Source: Streptomyces hydrogenans (GTDB lineage Bacteria; Actinomycetota; Actinomycetes; Streptomycetales; Streptomycetaceae). Taken from it: 39,780 nucleotides of DNA. Of the stretch, positions 30,629 through 38,415 are shown piece by piece. The position numbers and the translations under genes are program-made. The first letter of the stretch is position 1, and every line of letters begins with the position of its first letter. The notes under the pieces were generated by a model. The model did not search any database, was not told the DNA's origin, and saw only the letters and a program-made list of their open reading frames with translations. The stretch lies in the NCBI RefSeq assembly GCF_014656075.1, contig NZ_BNBS01000078.1:1-39780 (forward strand). The letters are read 5' to 3'.

Positions 30629-31852
30629 GTGGCGGAACAGGGGTGGGGTGCGAGACGGCCGGCGGCCGCGCTGCTCGCCCTGGTCCTCGCGCTCGCCGCG
30701 CTGGTCGGCTGCGGCACCACCGCCCGCCCCGCCGACCCGGCCCTGCGCCAGGTGCAGGCCCTGCTCGACCGGCACGCCGAGGCCCTCCTGGACCGCGACG
30801 AGACCGGCTGGCTCGCCGCCGCGGCCCCCGCGCACCGCGCCGCCGCCCGCACCGAGTTCCGCCGCCTCGCCCGGGTCCCGCTCGCCGGCTGGAGCTACCG
30901 CGTCACCGGCGTCGACCGGACCGGCGAGGGACGGCTCACCGCCCGCGTGGAGCGCGGCCACCGCGTCGCGGGCTACGACGCGGGCCCCCTCGAAGCCGGC
31001 CGGGTCATGGACCTCGCCGAGCGGGACGGGCGCTGGTACGTGACCGGCGAGCGGCCCGCCGAGGGCGCCCCGGTGCGGCTCTGGGAGCAGGGCGAGGTCA
31101 CCGCGGTGCGCGGGGCGCGCTCGCTCGTCCTCGGCGTCGGCCAGGACCGGGACCGTCTTGACGAGATCGCCCGGCTAGCCGACCGGGCCGTGCCCGCCGT
31201 CGACGCGGTCTGGAGCCCCGAGTGGGCCCGCCGGGTGCTGGTGCTGGTCCCCGGTTCCCTGGACGCCATGGGCGGGCTGCTCGCGGTGGACGGCTCGCAG
31301 TACCGGGGGATAGCGGCCGTCACCACCGGCGAGACCGGGCACCGCGCCGGCGCGCCCGCGGACCGGGTGATCGTCAACCCCGAGGCGTACGGCGTGCTCG
31401 GCGCGTTCGGCCGGGAGCTGATCCTCACCCACGAGACCGTCCACGTCGCCACCCGCGCCCACACCTCGCCGGCCACCCCGGTCTGGCTCTCCGAGGGCCT
31501 GGCCGACTGGGTCGCCTACCGGGGCGGCGCCCGCACCCCCGCCGAGGCCGCCCCCGAGCTGCGCCGGGCCGTGCGGGCCGGGGACGTGCCCGCCGCCCTG
31601 CCCGAGGACGCCGACTTCGGCTTCGAGGGCGACGGCGACGCGCTGGCCCGCGCCTACGAGAGCGGCTGGCTGGCCTGCGCGATGATCGCCGACCGCTGGG
31701 GCGAGGACCGGCTGACCGCCTTCTACCGGGAGGTGGGCGCCCATCCGGGCCGGGAGGGCGCGGTGGAGAGCGCCCTGCGGAAGGTGCTGGACACGACGCC
31801 GGAGCGGTTCACCGAGGACTGGCGGGCGTATCTGCGGGAGCGGCTGGGCTAG
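30629..31852 (+). CDS. Lipoprotein gluzincin-type metallopeptidase (peptidase MA-like)
   Basis: 407 residues. The signal peptide ends in LVGC with Cys28 as lipidation site. Residues about 35-155 resemble an NTF2-like cystatin-type domain (LDRHAEALLDRDETGWLAA, ending in GRWYVTGE). Residues about 160-407 form the peptidase part: HETVH (His268, Glu269, His272) with the third ligand Glu289 in LSEGLADWVAYRG, the HExxH...E zinc site of gluzincins. The sequence is intact for catalysis. It follows the two wall hydrolases and may act on wall or surface proteins. Its last 44 bp overlap the convergent PadR gene. The substrate is unknown. Confidence 0.85.
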   Translation: MAEQGWGARRPAAALLALVLALAALVGCGTTARPADPALRQVQALLDRHAEALLDRDETGWLAAAAPAHRAAARTEFRRLARVPLAGWSYRVTGVDRTGEGRLTARVERGHRVAGYDAGPLEAGRVMDLAERDGRWYVTGERPAEGAPVRLWEQGEVTAVRGARSLVLGVGQDRDRLDEIARLADRAVPAVDAVWSPEWARRVLVLVPGSLDAMGGLLAVDGSQYRGIAAVTTGETGHRAGAPADRVIVNPEAYGVLGAFGRELILTHETVHVATRAHTSPATPVWLSEGLADWVAYRGGARTPAEAAPELRRAVRAGDVPAALPEDADFGFEGDGDALARAYESGWLACAMIADRWGEDRLTAFYREVGAHPGREGAVESALRKVLDTTPERFTEDWRAYLRERLG

Positions 31853-32378
31853 GGCGGGCGTCGAGCTCCGCGAGGGCCTCCGCGAGCCAGGTCTTCTCCT
31901 CGGTGCCGGTCGCGCGGGCGATCCGGAGCATGCCGCGGCGGAAGAGGTCGGGCTCCGCCTCGACGGTGGCCGGGGCGCCGTCCTCGTAGAAGAAGCTGGC
32001 CGGGGTGAGCAGGAAGGTCTGGCGGCGGCGGAGGACGGCGGCCTGCTCGGCCGGGTCGGGCAGCAGGCCGAGGAAGGTCAGCAGGGTGAAGAAGCGCTGG
32101 CCGTCGGTGATCTCGACGTCCTTGGGGGAGCGGAGCCGGTCGAGCAGTCCGGCGCGGCCCTCCGGCGTGAGCGAGAGGGTGCGGCGGGGCGCGGCGCCGG
32201 TGCCGGGCTCGGTGCGGCTCTCCACCAGGCCGTTCCTCACCAGGCGGTTGATCGCCGGGTAGAGGGCGCCGTCGCTGACCGGGCGGACGTGGCCGCTCAG
32301 CGCCTGGATGCGCTCCTTCAGCTCGTACCCGTGCAGCGGCCGCTCGTACAGGAAGCCCAGGATCGACAGCTCCAGCAC
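31809..32378 (-). CDS. PadR-family transcriptional regulator
   Basis: 189 residues. The N-terminal winged helix (about 1-90) has the PadR hallmarks LSILGFLYERPLHGYELKERI and DGALYPAINRLVRNGLVESR. The C-terminal region (about 95-189) is the helical dimerisation/ligand part (RFFTLLTFLGLLPDPAEQ). I chose the GTG at 32376-32378, preceded by GGAGGAGGA, rather than upstream codons lying in the operator region. Its 3' end runs 44 bp into the convergent metallopeptidase gene. It is divergent from a MATE exporter across palindromic sites, the usual arrangement of a local repressor of drug efflux; the inducing compound is unknown. Confidence 0.9.
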   Translation of the reverse strand: MLELSILGFLYERPLHGYELKERIQALSGHVRPVSDGALYPAINRLVRNGLVESRTEPGTGAAPRRTLSLTPEGRAGLLDRLRSPKDVEITDGQRFFTLLTFLGLLPDPAEQAAVLRRRQTFLLTPASFFYEDGAPATVEAEPDLFRRGMLRIARATGTEEKTWLAEALAELDARPSPAAPADTPASPR

Positions 32379-32437
32379 CGGACGTCCTCCTCCCACGCTT
32401 GTCCTCGCTCGTCCCCGCATGCTACCTCTTTTCGTGG

Positions 32438-32467
32438 TACCTCGAATCGAGGTATCTCGATTCGAGG
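32438..32467. promoter_or_regulatory. Palindromic operators between padR-type and MATE genes
   Basis: TACCTCGAATCGAGGTA (32438-32454) is a perfect palindrome around one central base, followed with a 1-bp gap by CTCGATTCGAG (32456-32466), another perfect odd palindrome with the same half-site CTCGA. They end 10 bp before the MATE start codon. They also cover the -35 region expected for the PadR gene if TAGCAT on the minus strand (32418-32423) is its -10. This fits autoregulation plus exporter repression. Confidence 0.65.
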
Positions 32468-32476
32468 GGGGGATCT

Positions 32477-33832
32477 GTGGGGACCACACGGCGGAGCCAT
32501 CGCCGCACGCTCGTCCGGCTCGGCGGACCGGTCTATCTGGAACTGCTCGCCGGAGTCGCCGCCGGGATCATCAACATGGTCTGGGTCGCCCGGCTCGGCG
32601 GGGACGCGGTCGCCGCCGTCGCCCTCGCCACCCACGTCGAGAACCTGCTCCTCGGCGTGGTCCTGATGGCCGGCTCCGGCACCACCGTGCTCGTCGCCCG
32701 GGCCCGCGGCGCCGGCGATCCCGGGGCCGTCCGCGCCGCCGTCCGGGGCGGCACGGCGCTGTGCGCCCTGCTCGTCCCGCCCGTCGCCCTCGGCGGCTTC
32801 CTGCTCCGCGAACCCCTCGCCGCGCTGCTCCTGGGCGGCACCGGCGACGGCACCGGAGGCGACGGCGTCCACGCCCTCACCGTCGCCTACCTCGCCGTCT
32901 CGCTCCCCGGCATCGCCGTCTTCTACGCGGGGAACGTCCTCGACGGCATCCTCAAGGGCGCCGGCGACACCCGCACCCCGATGCGGCTCGCCTTCCTCGC
33001 CAACGGCCTGGTCCTGGTCCTCGACCCGCCGCTCATCCACGCGTACGGAGTGCCGGGCGCCGCCCTCGCCACCGTCCTCGGCCGCACCGTCGCCCTCGCC
33101 GCCGGCCTGGCCGCGCTCCGCCGCGACCCGCTGCTCGGGGCCGCCCGCGCCGCCGCGCCCACCGGGACCACCGCCGCCGCCCTGCGCCGCACCGACACGA
33201 CCGGACTGCCGATGGCCGCCGACTTCACCCTGCGGATGGGCGGCACGCTCGCCCTCGTCGCCGTCGTCGCCCGGCTCGGCGTGACCGAGACCGCCGCCTA
33301 CGGCATCGCCACCAAGGGCATGTACGTCGCCACCATGGCCTTCTACGCCGTGCGCCAGGCCGCCGCCATCCACACCGCCCACCTGCTCGGCACCGGGGCC
33401 GGCGGCCGCGGCGCCGTCGCCCGGGCCGCGACCCTGCTCGGGGCCGGGCTGGGGGCGGGCTTCGGCGCGCTGCTGGGCGCGGGCGAGGACGGCGTGATGC
33501 GCCTCTTCGGCGCCGGGCCCGAGGTCGCCGGGGCGGGCGCGCTCTTCCTGCGCTGCCTCGCCGGCTACCTGCCGCTCATGGGGGCGTACATCGCCGCCGC
33601 CGGGGTCTTCGAGGGCGCGGGGGCCGGCCCGTACCTGGCCAGGATCACCGTCGTCGGCGTCCTGCTCCAGCTGCCGCTCGCCCTCGCCCTGTCAGGGCTC
33701 GGACTCCCCGGGATCTGCCTGGCCATGACGCTCGCCATGGCCGGGCAGGGCGGCGCGCTGGCGGTGCTGCACCGCCGTACCGCGCGCGCCGCTCAGGCCG
33801 AGCGGGTGAGCACCTTCTCGGGCTCCGGCTGA
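32477..33832 (+). CDS. MATE-family multidrug/metabolite exporter
   Basis: 451 residues with twelve transmembrane helices in two six-helix repeats. Typical MATE segments are LGGPVYLELLAGVAAGIINMVWVARLGGDAVAAVALA-like opening (residues 14-50), the repeat-1 feature ILKGAGDTRTPM and the repeat-2 counterparts (TGLPMAADFTLRMGGTLAL, GVFEGAGAGPYLA). It should expel cationic or natural-product compounds using an ion gradient. The GTG at 32477 directly follows GAGGGGGGA and lies downstream of the operator palindromes; in-frame codons upstream (32399) run through the operator and are rejected. It is divergent from the PadR gene and its last 40 bp overlap the convergent GT87 gene. Confidence 0.92.
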   Translation: MGTTRRSHRRTLVRLGGPVYLELLAGVAAGIINMVWVARLGGDAVAAVALATHVENLLLGVVLMAGSGTTVLVARARGAGDPGAVRAAVRGGTALCALLVPPVALGGFLLREPLAALLLGGTGDGTGGDGVHALTVAYLAVSLPGIAVFYAGNVLDGILKGAGDTRTPMRLAFLANGLVLVLDPPLIHAYGVPGAALATVLGRTVALAAGLAALRRDPLLGAARAAAPTGTTAAALRRTDTTGLPMAADFTLRMGGTLALVAVVARLGVTETAAYGIATKGMYVATMAFYAVRQAAAIHTAHLLGTGAGGRGAVARAATLLGAGLGAGFGALLGAGEDGVMRLFGAGPEVAGAGALFLRCLAGYLPLMGAYIAAAGVFEGAGAGPYLARITVVGVLLQLPLALALSGLGLPGICLAMTLAMAGQGGALAVLHRRTARAAQAERVSTFSGSG

Positions 33833-35073
33833 TCCGCCGGGACCGGGATCGTCACCGAACCCGCCTCGGTGACCGTGTGCTTCCACAGGATCCGGCAGGC
33901 CATGAGCGTGGCCGCGATCAGCAGGCCGTTGCGCAGGAACAGCACGCCGATGCCCAGCCAGTCGCTCTGCGTCACGTGCGAGAACCAGACCGGGAACTCG
34001 AACTGCGTCACCGCCGTCGCCCACAGGATCAGATAGGCCGGCGTCCCCATCCGGCTCGACCGGTAGACCAGGCAGACCGCCGCGACCCCGACCAGCCAGA
34101 TCATGTACTGGGGGGAGATCACCCGGCTCGTCGCGGTGAAGAGCAGCACCGCGACGAACGCCGCGTCCGCCACCGTCGAGGAGGTGAAGCGGCGCGCCTT
34201 GAACCGCCACAGCAGCAGCCAGCCGAAGGCCGCCGCGGTCAGCGCCATCGCGCCCTTCGACACCCAGGACACGTACGGGCCGAGGAACTCGATCGAGCCG
34301 TAGTTCATCCGCGCCTCGCCGTCCCAGCCGAAGTGCCGGGCCACGTGGAAGACCATCGCGCCCAGCGACTCGACCTCCGTGCCCCGCTCGCTCTGGAACG
34401 AGAGGAAGGCCAGCCCGCCCGGCATCCACACCATGCACAGCGCCAGCACGCCCAGCGCCGTCCCGGCCGCCACCGGCCAGGAGCGCCAGGTCGCCCGGCC
34501 CTTCGGGGTGCCCGCGAGGATCAGCGCCGGCCACACCTTGAGCACCGCGCCGAAACCGGCGAGCGCGCCCAGCACGCGCGGGCTGCGGATCGCGGCCAGC
34601 AGCCCGGCCACGGCGACGGCGGTGACCATGATGTCGTAGCGGGCGTACGCGGTCGGGCCCATCAGCGGCACCGCCGCCAGCCACAGCCAGGCGCCCCGCA
34701 TCGTCCGGCCCGGCCGGCCGCCGGTGTACACCAGCAGCGCGAAGACGAGGGCGTCGCAGAGGAAGGCCAGCACGAAGAACGCGGCCGAGTAGTTCAGGAA
34801 CGGCAGCAGCGCGGGGGACAGGATCGCGAGGGCCGCCGCCGGCGGGTACTGCCAGGTGACGTCGTCCTGCGGGTACGTGCCGGTCTTCAGGACCTCGTAC
34901 CAGCTCTGGTAGATCTGCTCCACGTCACTGGTGACGTCCGGACCCGGCACCACCACGATCCGGAAGACGCACACCAGGAGGATGATCCTGGTCAGCGCCC
35001 ACAGACCGAGCGGGAGCCGCAACTCCCGCAGTCGTCCGGCCGTGCGCGAGCCGATCCCCACTGCGCCCGTCAT
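33793..35073 (-). CDS. GT87-family membrane mannosyltransferase-like protein
   Basis: 426 residues with about ten transmembrane helices, the GT-C type fold of DUF2029/GT87 enzymes, which use polyprenyl-phosphate-mannose on the outer face of the membrane. Landmarks are the first extracytoplasmic loop with DVTSDVEQIYQSWYEVLKTG, DDVTWQYPP and the later TAYARYDIMV and SPQYMIWLVG. A short acidic cytoplasmic tail ends the protein. The ATG at 35071-35073 was chosen because it leaves the correct N-in topology; the frame is open far upstream. It is divergent from the PimB-like GT4 gene, which suggests a shared role in phosphatidylinositol mannoside or related mannolipid synthesis. Its 3' end overlaps the MATE gene by 40 bp. 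Confidence 0.88.
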   Translation of the reverse strand: MTGAVGIGSRTAGRLRELRLPLGLWALTRIILLVCVFRIVVVPGPDVTSDVEQIYQSWYEVLKTGTYPQDDVTWQYPPAAALAILSPALLPFLNYSAAFFVLAFLCDALVFALLVYTGGRPGRTMRGAWLWLAAVPLMGPTAYARYDIMVTAVAVAGLLAAIRSPRVLGALAGFGAVLKVWPALILAGTPKGRATWRSWPVAAGTALGVLALCMVWMPGGLAFLSFQSERGTEVESLGAMVFHVARHFGWDGEARMNYGSIEFLGPYVSWVSKGAMALTAAAFGWLLLWRFKARRFTSSTVADAAFVAVLLFTATSRVISPQYMIWLVGVAAVCLVYRSSRMGTPAYLILWATAVTQFEFPVWFSHVTQSDWLGIGVLFLRNGLLIAATLMACRILWKHTVTEAGSVTIPVPADQPEPEKVLTRSA

Positions 35074-35155
35074 ACCTGTCCTGTTCCTGTCCTGTCGGTC
35101 CGCTCGCGCGGAGAGGGGTGGTGCCGGGCGTAGGGTGCGATCGCGTGCCATCACG

Positions 35156-35161
35156 TACTGT
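35156..35161 (+). promoter_or_regulatory. -10 element, probable leaderless start of the PimB-like gene
   Basis: TACTGT ends 8 nt before the ATG at 35170. There is no purine-rich ribosome site upstream of the ATG, so a leaderless transcript is likely. Confidence 0.5.
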
Positions 35162-35169
35162 CTGTCACG

Positions 35170-36312
35170 ATGCACAAGACCCTGATCGTAACGAACGACT
35201 TCCCGCCGCGTCCCGGCGGAATCCAGGCGTTCCTGCACAACATGGCGTTGCGACTGGACCCCGACCGGCTCGTGGTCTACGCCTCCACGTGGAAGCGAGG
35301 CCGCGAAGGGGCGGAGGCCACCGCTCTGTTCGACGCGGAACAGCCTTTCACGGTTGTCCGGGACCGCACCACCATGCTGTTGCCCACACCACGCGTGACC
35401 GCGCGGGCCACCGCGCTGCTGCGCGAACACGGCTGTGAGTCGGTCTGGTTCGGCGCCGCCGCGCCCCTCGGCCTGATGGCGCCCGCGCTGCGGAAGGCCG
35501 GCGCGAAGCGGCTCGTCGCCACCACCCACGGGCACGAGGCCGGCTGGGCCCAGCTGCCCGCGGCCCGGCAGCTGCTGCGGCGGATCGGCGAGGGCACGGA
35601 CACGATCACCTACCTCGGCGAGTACACCCGCACCCGGATCGCCTCCGCCCTCACCCCGGCCGCCGCCGGACGCATGGTGCAGCTGCCGCCCGGCGTCGAC
35701 GAGAAGACCTTCCACCCCGGCTCCGGCGGCGACGAGGTCCGGGCCAGCCTCGGCCTCACCGACCGCCCGGTCGTCGTCTGCGTCTCCCGGCTCGTCCCGC
35801 GCAAGGGCCAGGACACCCTGATCCGCGCCCTGCCGCGGATCCTGCGGCGGGTGCCGGACGCCGTCCTGCTGATCGTCGGCGGCGGCCCGTACGAGAAGGA
35901 CCTGCGCCGGCTCGCCGTCGAGACGGGCGTCACCGCCTCCGTCCGCTTCACCGGCGCGGTGCCCTGGTCGGAGCTGCCCGCCCACTACGGCGCCGGCGAC
36001 GTCTTCGCCATGCCCTGCCGCACCCGCCGCGGCGGCCTCGACGTCGAGGGCCTCGGCATCGTCTACCTGGAGGCGTCCGCGACCGGGCTCCCGGTCGTCG
36101 CCGGCGACTCCGGCGGCGCCCCCGACGCCGTCCTCGACGGCGAGACCGGCTGGGTCGTGCGCGGCGAGTCCGCCGAGGACACCGCCGACCGCGTCACCAC
36201 CCTCCTGCTCGACCCGGAGCTGCGCGCCCGTATGGGCGAGCGCGGCCGCGCCTGGGTGGAGGAGAAGTGGCGCTGGGACCTCCTGGCGGAACGGCTCAGG
36301 GAACTGCTGTGA
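35170..36312 (+). CDS. GT4 mannosyltransferase, PimB-like
   Basis: 380 residues, GT-B fold, family 4. N-terminal acceptor-side loop TNDFPPRPGGIQAFLHNMA; C-terminal donor site with VSRLVPRKGQDTLIRALP, GGGPYEKDLRRLA, and the EX7E motif in VEGLGIVYLEASATGLPVV. The FPPRPGGIQ and CRTRRGGLDVEGLGIV segments are those of actinobacterial PimB/PimC-type GDP-mannose-dependent phosphatidylinositol mannosyltransferases, which add the second mannose to PIM on the cytoplasmic side. The residue-level match is from memory of the family. It is divergent from a GT87 enzyme and followed by a strong bidirectional hairpin shared with the convergent acyl-CoA synthetase gene. Confidence 0.88.
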   Translation: MHKTLIVTNDFPPRPGGIQAFLHNMALRLDPDRLVVYASTWKRGREGAEATALFDAEQPFTVVRDRTTMLLPTPRVTARATALLREHGCESVWFGAAAPLGLMAPALRKAGAKRLVATTHGHEAGWAQLPAARQLLRRIGEGTDTITYLGEYTRTRIASALTPAAAGRMVQLPPGVDEKTFHPGSGGDEVRASLGLTDRPVVVCVSRLVPRKGQDTLIRALPRILRRVPDAVLLIVGGGPYEKDLRRLAVETGVTASVRFTGAVPWSELPAHYGAGDVFAMPCRTRRGGLDVEGLGIVYLEASATGLPVVAGDSGGAPDAVLDGETGWVVRGESAEDTADRVTTLLLDPELRARMGERGRAWVEEKWRWDLLAERLRELL

Positions 36313-36317
36313 GGAAC

Positions 36318-36355
36318 GCGGAAGGGCCCGGCGCCGGTGCGCCGGGCCCTTCCGC
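36318..36355. terminator. Bidirectional hairpin terminator between PimB-like and acyl-CoA synthetase genes
   Basis: Two perfectly complementary 17-nt arms (36318-36334 and 36339-36355; left arm begins GCGGAAGGGCCCGG) with a CGGT tetraloop. It lies 5 bp after one stop and 6 bp before the other (convergent) stop. There is no T-tract on either side. Confidence 0.8.
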
Positions 36356-36361
36356 ATGGCC

Positions 36362-38158
36362 TCACTTGCTGTAGATCGCCTCGATCTCGTCCGCGAAGTC
36401 CTTCGCCACCACGTTCCGCTTCAGCTTGAGGGACGGGGTGATGTGGCCCGCCTCCTCGGTGAACTGGGACGCCAGGACGCGGAACTTGCGGACCGACTCC
36501 GCCTTGGAGACCGCCGCGTTGCCGTCGTCGATCGCCCGCTGGACCTCGGCGAGCAGCTCCGGGTCGTCCCGGAGGGCGGCGGCGGTGGTGCCGGCCGGCT
36601 TGCCGTGCTCGGACGCCCAGCGGCCCAGGAACTCCTCGTCGAGGGTGACCAGCGCGCCGACGAACGGACGCCCGTCGCCGACCACCATGCACTCCGCGAC
36701 CAGCGCGTGGGCGCGGATCCGGTCCTCGATGACCGCCGGGGCGACGTTCTTGCCGCCCGCCGTCACCAGGATCTCCTTCTTCCGGCCGGTGATCGCGAGG
36801 TAGCCGTCCTCGTCGAGGGTGCCGATGTCACCGGTGTGGAACCAGCCGTCGGCCAGCGCCTCGGCGGTCGCCGCCTCGTTGTTCCAGTACTCCGTGAAGA
36901 TGTGCTCGCCGTGCAGCAGCACCTCGCCGTCGTCCGCGATCCGCACCACGGAGCCCGGCAGCGGCTGGCCCACCGTGCCGATCTTCGGGCGGTCCCACGG
37001 GTTGAAGGCGGTCGCCGCGCAGGACTCGGTGAGGCCGTAGCCCTCCAGCACCGTGAAGCCGATGCCGCGGAAGAAGTGGCCGAGCCGCTCGCCCAGCGGC
37101 GCGCCGCCGGAGATCGCGTACTCGCCGCGCCCGCCGAGGACCGCCCGCAGCTTCGAGAAGACCAGCTTGTCGAAGACCTTGTGCTTGAGCTTCAGGCCGA
37201 AGGACGGGCCCTGCGGGGTGGCCAGCGCGCGGCTGTAGGCGATGGCCGTGTGCGCGGCCTTGTCGAAGATCTTGCCCTTGCCGTCGGCCTGCGCCTTGGC
37301 CCGCGCCGAGTTGTAGACCTTCTCGAAGACGCGGGGGACGCCCAGGATCAGCGTCGGGCGGAAGGAGGCCAGCTCGTCCGTGAGGGTCTTGATGTCCGGG
37401 AGACAGCCCAGGCGGATCGGGGCCATCACCGAGGCCACCTCGATCAGCCGGCCGAAGACGTGCGCGGCCGGGAGGAAGAGCAGCACCGAGGACTCGCCGG
37501 TGCGGAAGAGCGGCTTCAGGCGCTCCACCACGTTGCCGCACTCGGCGAAGAACGCGCGGTGCGTGAGCACGCAGCCCTTGGGGCGGCCGGTCGTGCCCGA
37601 GGTGTAGACGATGGTCGCCGGGTCGTCCGCGTTCGCCGCCGACATCCGGGCGTCGAGGGTCTCGTCCGAGACCTCCGCGCCGGCCGCCGTCAGCCGCTCG
37701 ATCGCGCCGTCCTCGATCTGGTGGAGGCCCTTCAGCTCCGGCAGCCCGTCCCGTACGGACTCCACCGCCGCCTGGTGCGCCGCGGACTCCACGAGCGCCA
37801 GCGAGGCGCCCGAGTCGCCGAGGATCCACTGGATCTGCTCCGGCGAGCTGGTCTCGTACACCGGCACGGTCACCGCGCCCGCGCTCCAGATCGCGAAGTC
37901 GAGCAGGACCCACTCGTAGCGGGTGCGGGAGAGCAGCGCGACGCGGTCGCCCACCCCGACCCCGGCGGCGATCAGGCCCTTGGCCGCCCCGCGCACCTCG
38001 GCGAGGAACTCGGTGGCGGTCACGTCCGTCCACACGCCGTCGACCTTGCGGCCCATCACGGCGACGTCTGGGTGCTGGGAGGCGTTGCGGCGGATGAGAT
38101 CCGTCAGGTTGCCGTCCGAAGGGACCTCGTACAGGGCCGGAAGGCTGAACTCGCGCAA
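36362..38158 (-). CDS. Long-chain fatty-acid-CoA ligase (FadD15-like)
   Basis: 598 residues, ANL adenylate-forming superfamily. Motifs in order: the P-loop TIVYTSGTTGRPKGCVLTH, the fatty-acid motif region HVFGRLIEVA, YGLTESCAATAFN, the conserved WFHTGDIGTLDEDGYLAITG with adenylate-binding Asp, RKKEILVTAGGKNVAP, and a C-terminal region with the catalytic Lys in SLKLKRNVV. It activates long-chain fatty acids to acyl-CoA in two steps using ATP. The start is TTG at 38158: GAGGAG lies 8 nt upstream and no in-frame ATG or GTG fits the family N-terminus (REFSLPALYEVP). It is the only gene in its unit, convergent with the PimB-like gene and divergent from the phosphoesterase. Confidence 0.94.
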   Translation of the reverse strand: MREFSLPALYEVPSDGNLTDLIRRNASQHPDVAVMGRKVDGVWTDVTATEFLAEVRGAAKGLIAAGVGVGDRVALLSRTRYEWVLLDFAIWSAGAVTVPVYETSSPEQIQWILGDSGASLALVESAAHQAAVESVRDGLPELKGLHQIEDGAIERLTAAGAEVSDETLDARMSAANADDPATIVYTSGTTGRPKGCVLTHRAFFAECGNVVERLKPLFRTGESSVLLFLPAAHVFGRLIEVASVMAPIRLGCLPDIKTLTDELASFRPTLILGVPRVFEKVYNSARAKAQADGKGKIFDKAAHTAIAYSRALATPQGPSFGLKLKHKVFDKLVFSKLRAVLGGRGEYAISGGAPLGERLGHFFRGIGFTVLEGYGLTESCAATAFNPWDRPKIGTVGQPLPGSVVRIADDGEVLLHGEHIFTEYWNNEAATAEALADGWFHTGDIGTLDEDGYLAITGRKKEILVTAGGKNVAPAVIEDRIRAHALVAECMVVGDGRPFVGALVTLDEEFLGRWASEHGKPAGTTAAALRDDPELLAEVQRAIDDGNAAVSKAESVRKFRVLASQFTEEAGHITPSLKLKRNVVAKDFADEIEAIYSK

Positions 38159-38324
38159 GACTGCTGCTCCTCATCGGGCTCCGGTGCCACGGCTCTGTGT
38201 GGGTGCACCGGTGCGGTCCATGATCGGGCAGGTGCTCGTGGGGGTGAGCACGACTGTGGACTGCCCGGACGTTACCCACCAGTACGTGGTTCCCGATAGG
38301 GGGTCCCGGCCAGATGTTCCGTGC

Positions 38325-38340
38325 GTCACACCACTGTGAC
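38325..38340. promoter_or_regulatory. 16-bp inverted repeat between divergent genes
   Basis: GTCACA-CCAC-TGTGAC is a perfect 6-bp inverted repeat in the 257-bp space between the acyl-CoA synthetase and phosphoesterase genes. A second one, GTGCTC (38232-38237) / GAGCAC (38246-38251), lies nearer the synthetase gene. Either could be a site for a regulator of fatty-acid use; neither matches a motif I can name. Confidence 0.3.
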
Positions 38341-38403
38341 GGCCCTCTCCGCACAGTAATCCACAGCTTTCCCGACTCCCAAGTAACCGCAGGTCCGACG
38401 CCC

Positions 38404-38409
38404 TAAGGT
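38404..38409 (+). promoter_or_regulatory. -10 element of the metallophosphoesterase gene
   Basis: TAAGGT ends 6 nt before the ATG at 38416, which would give a leaderless mRNA. The same AAGGTGGG could alternatively serve as a ribosome site, so the case is ambiguous. Confidence 0.4.
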
Positions 38410-38415
38410 GGGCAC

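Noticed and set aside
35075..35096. Short direct repeats CCTGTCCTGTT / CCTGTCCTGTC between the glycosyltransferase genes
   Set aside because: Two copies of a simple pyrimidine-rich unit at the ribosome-site region of the GT87 gene; nothing suggests regulation.
32308..35133. Long open frames opposite or alongside real genes (for example about 940 codons here, and others over 500 codons at 735-2330, 20273-22747 and 22902-25115)
   Set aside because: They are by-products of extreme third-position G/C bias: low-complexity Arg/Pro/Ala/Gly translations, no domains, and each lies over a well-supported gene.
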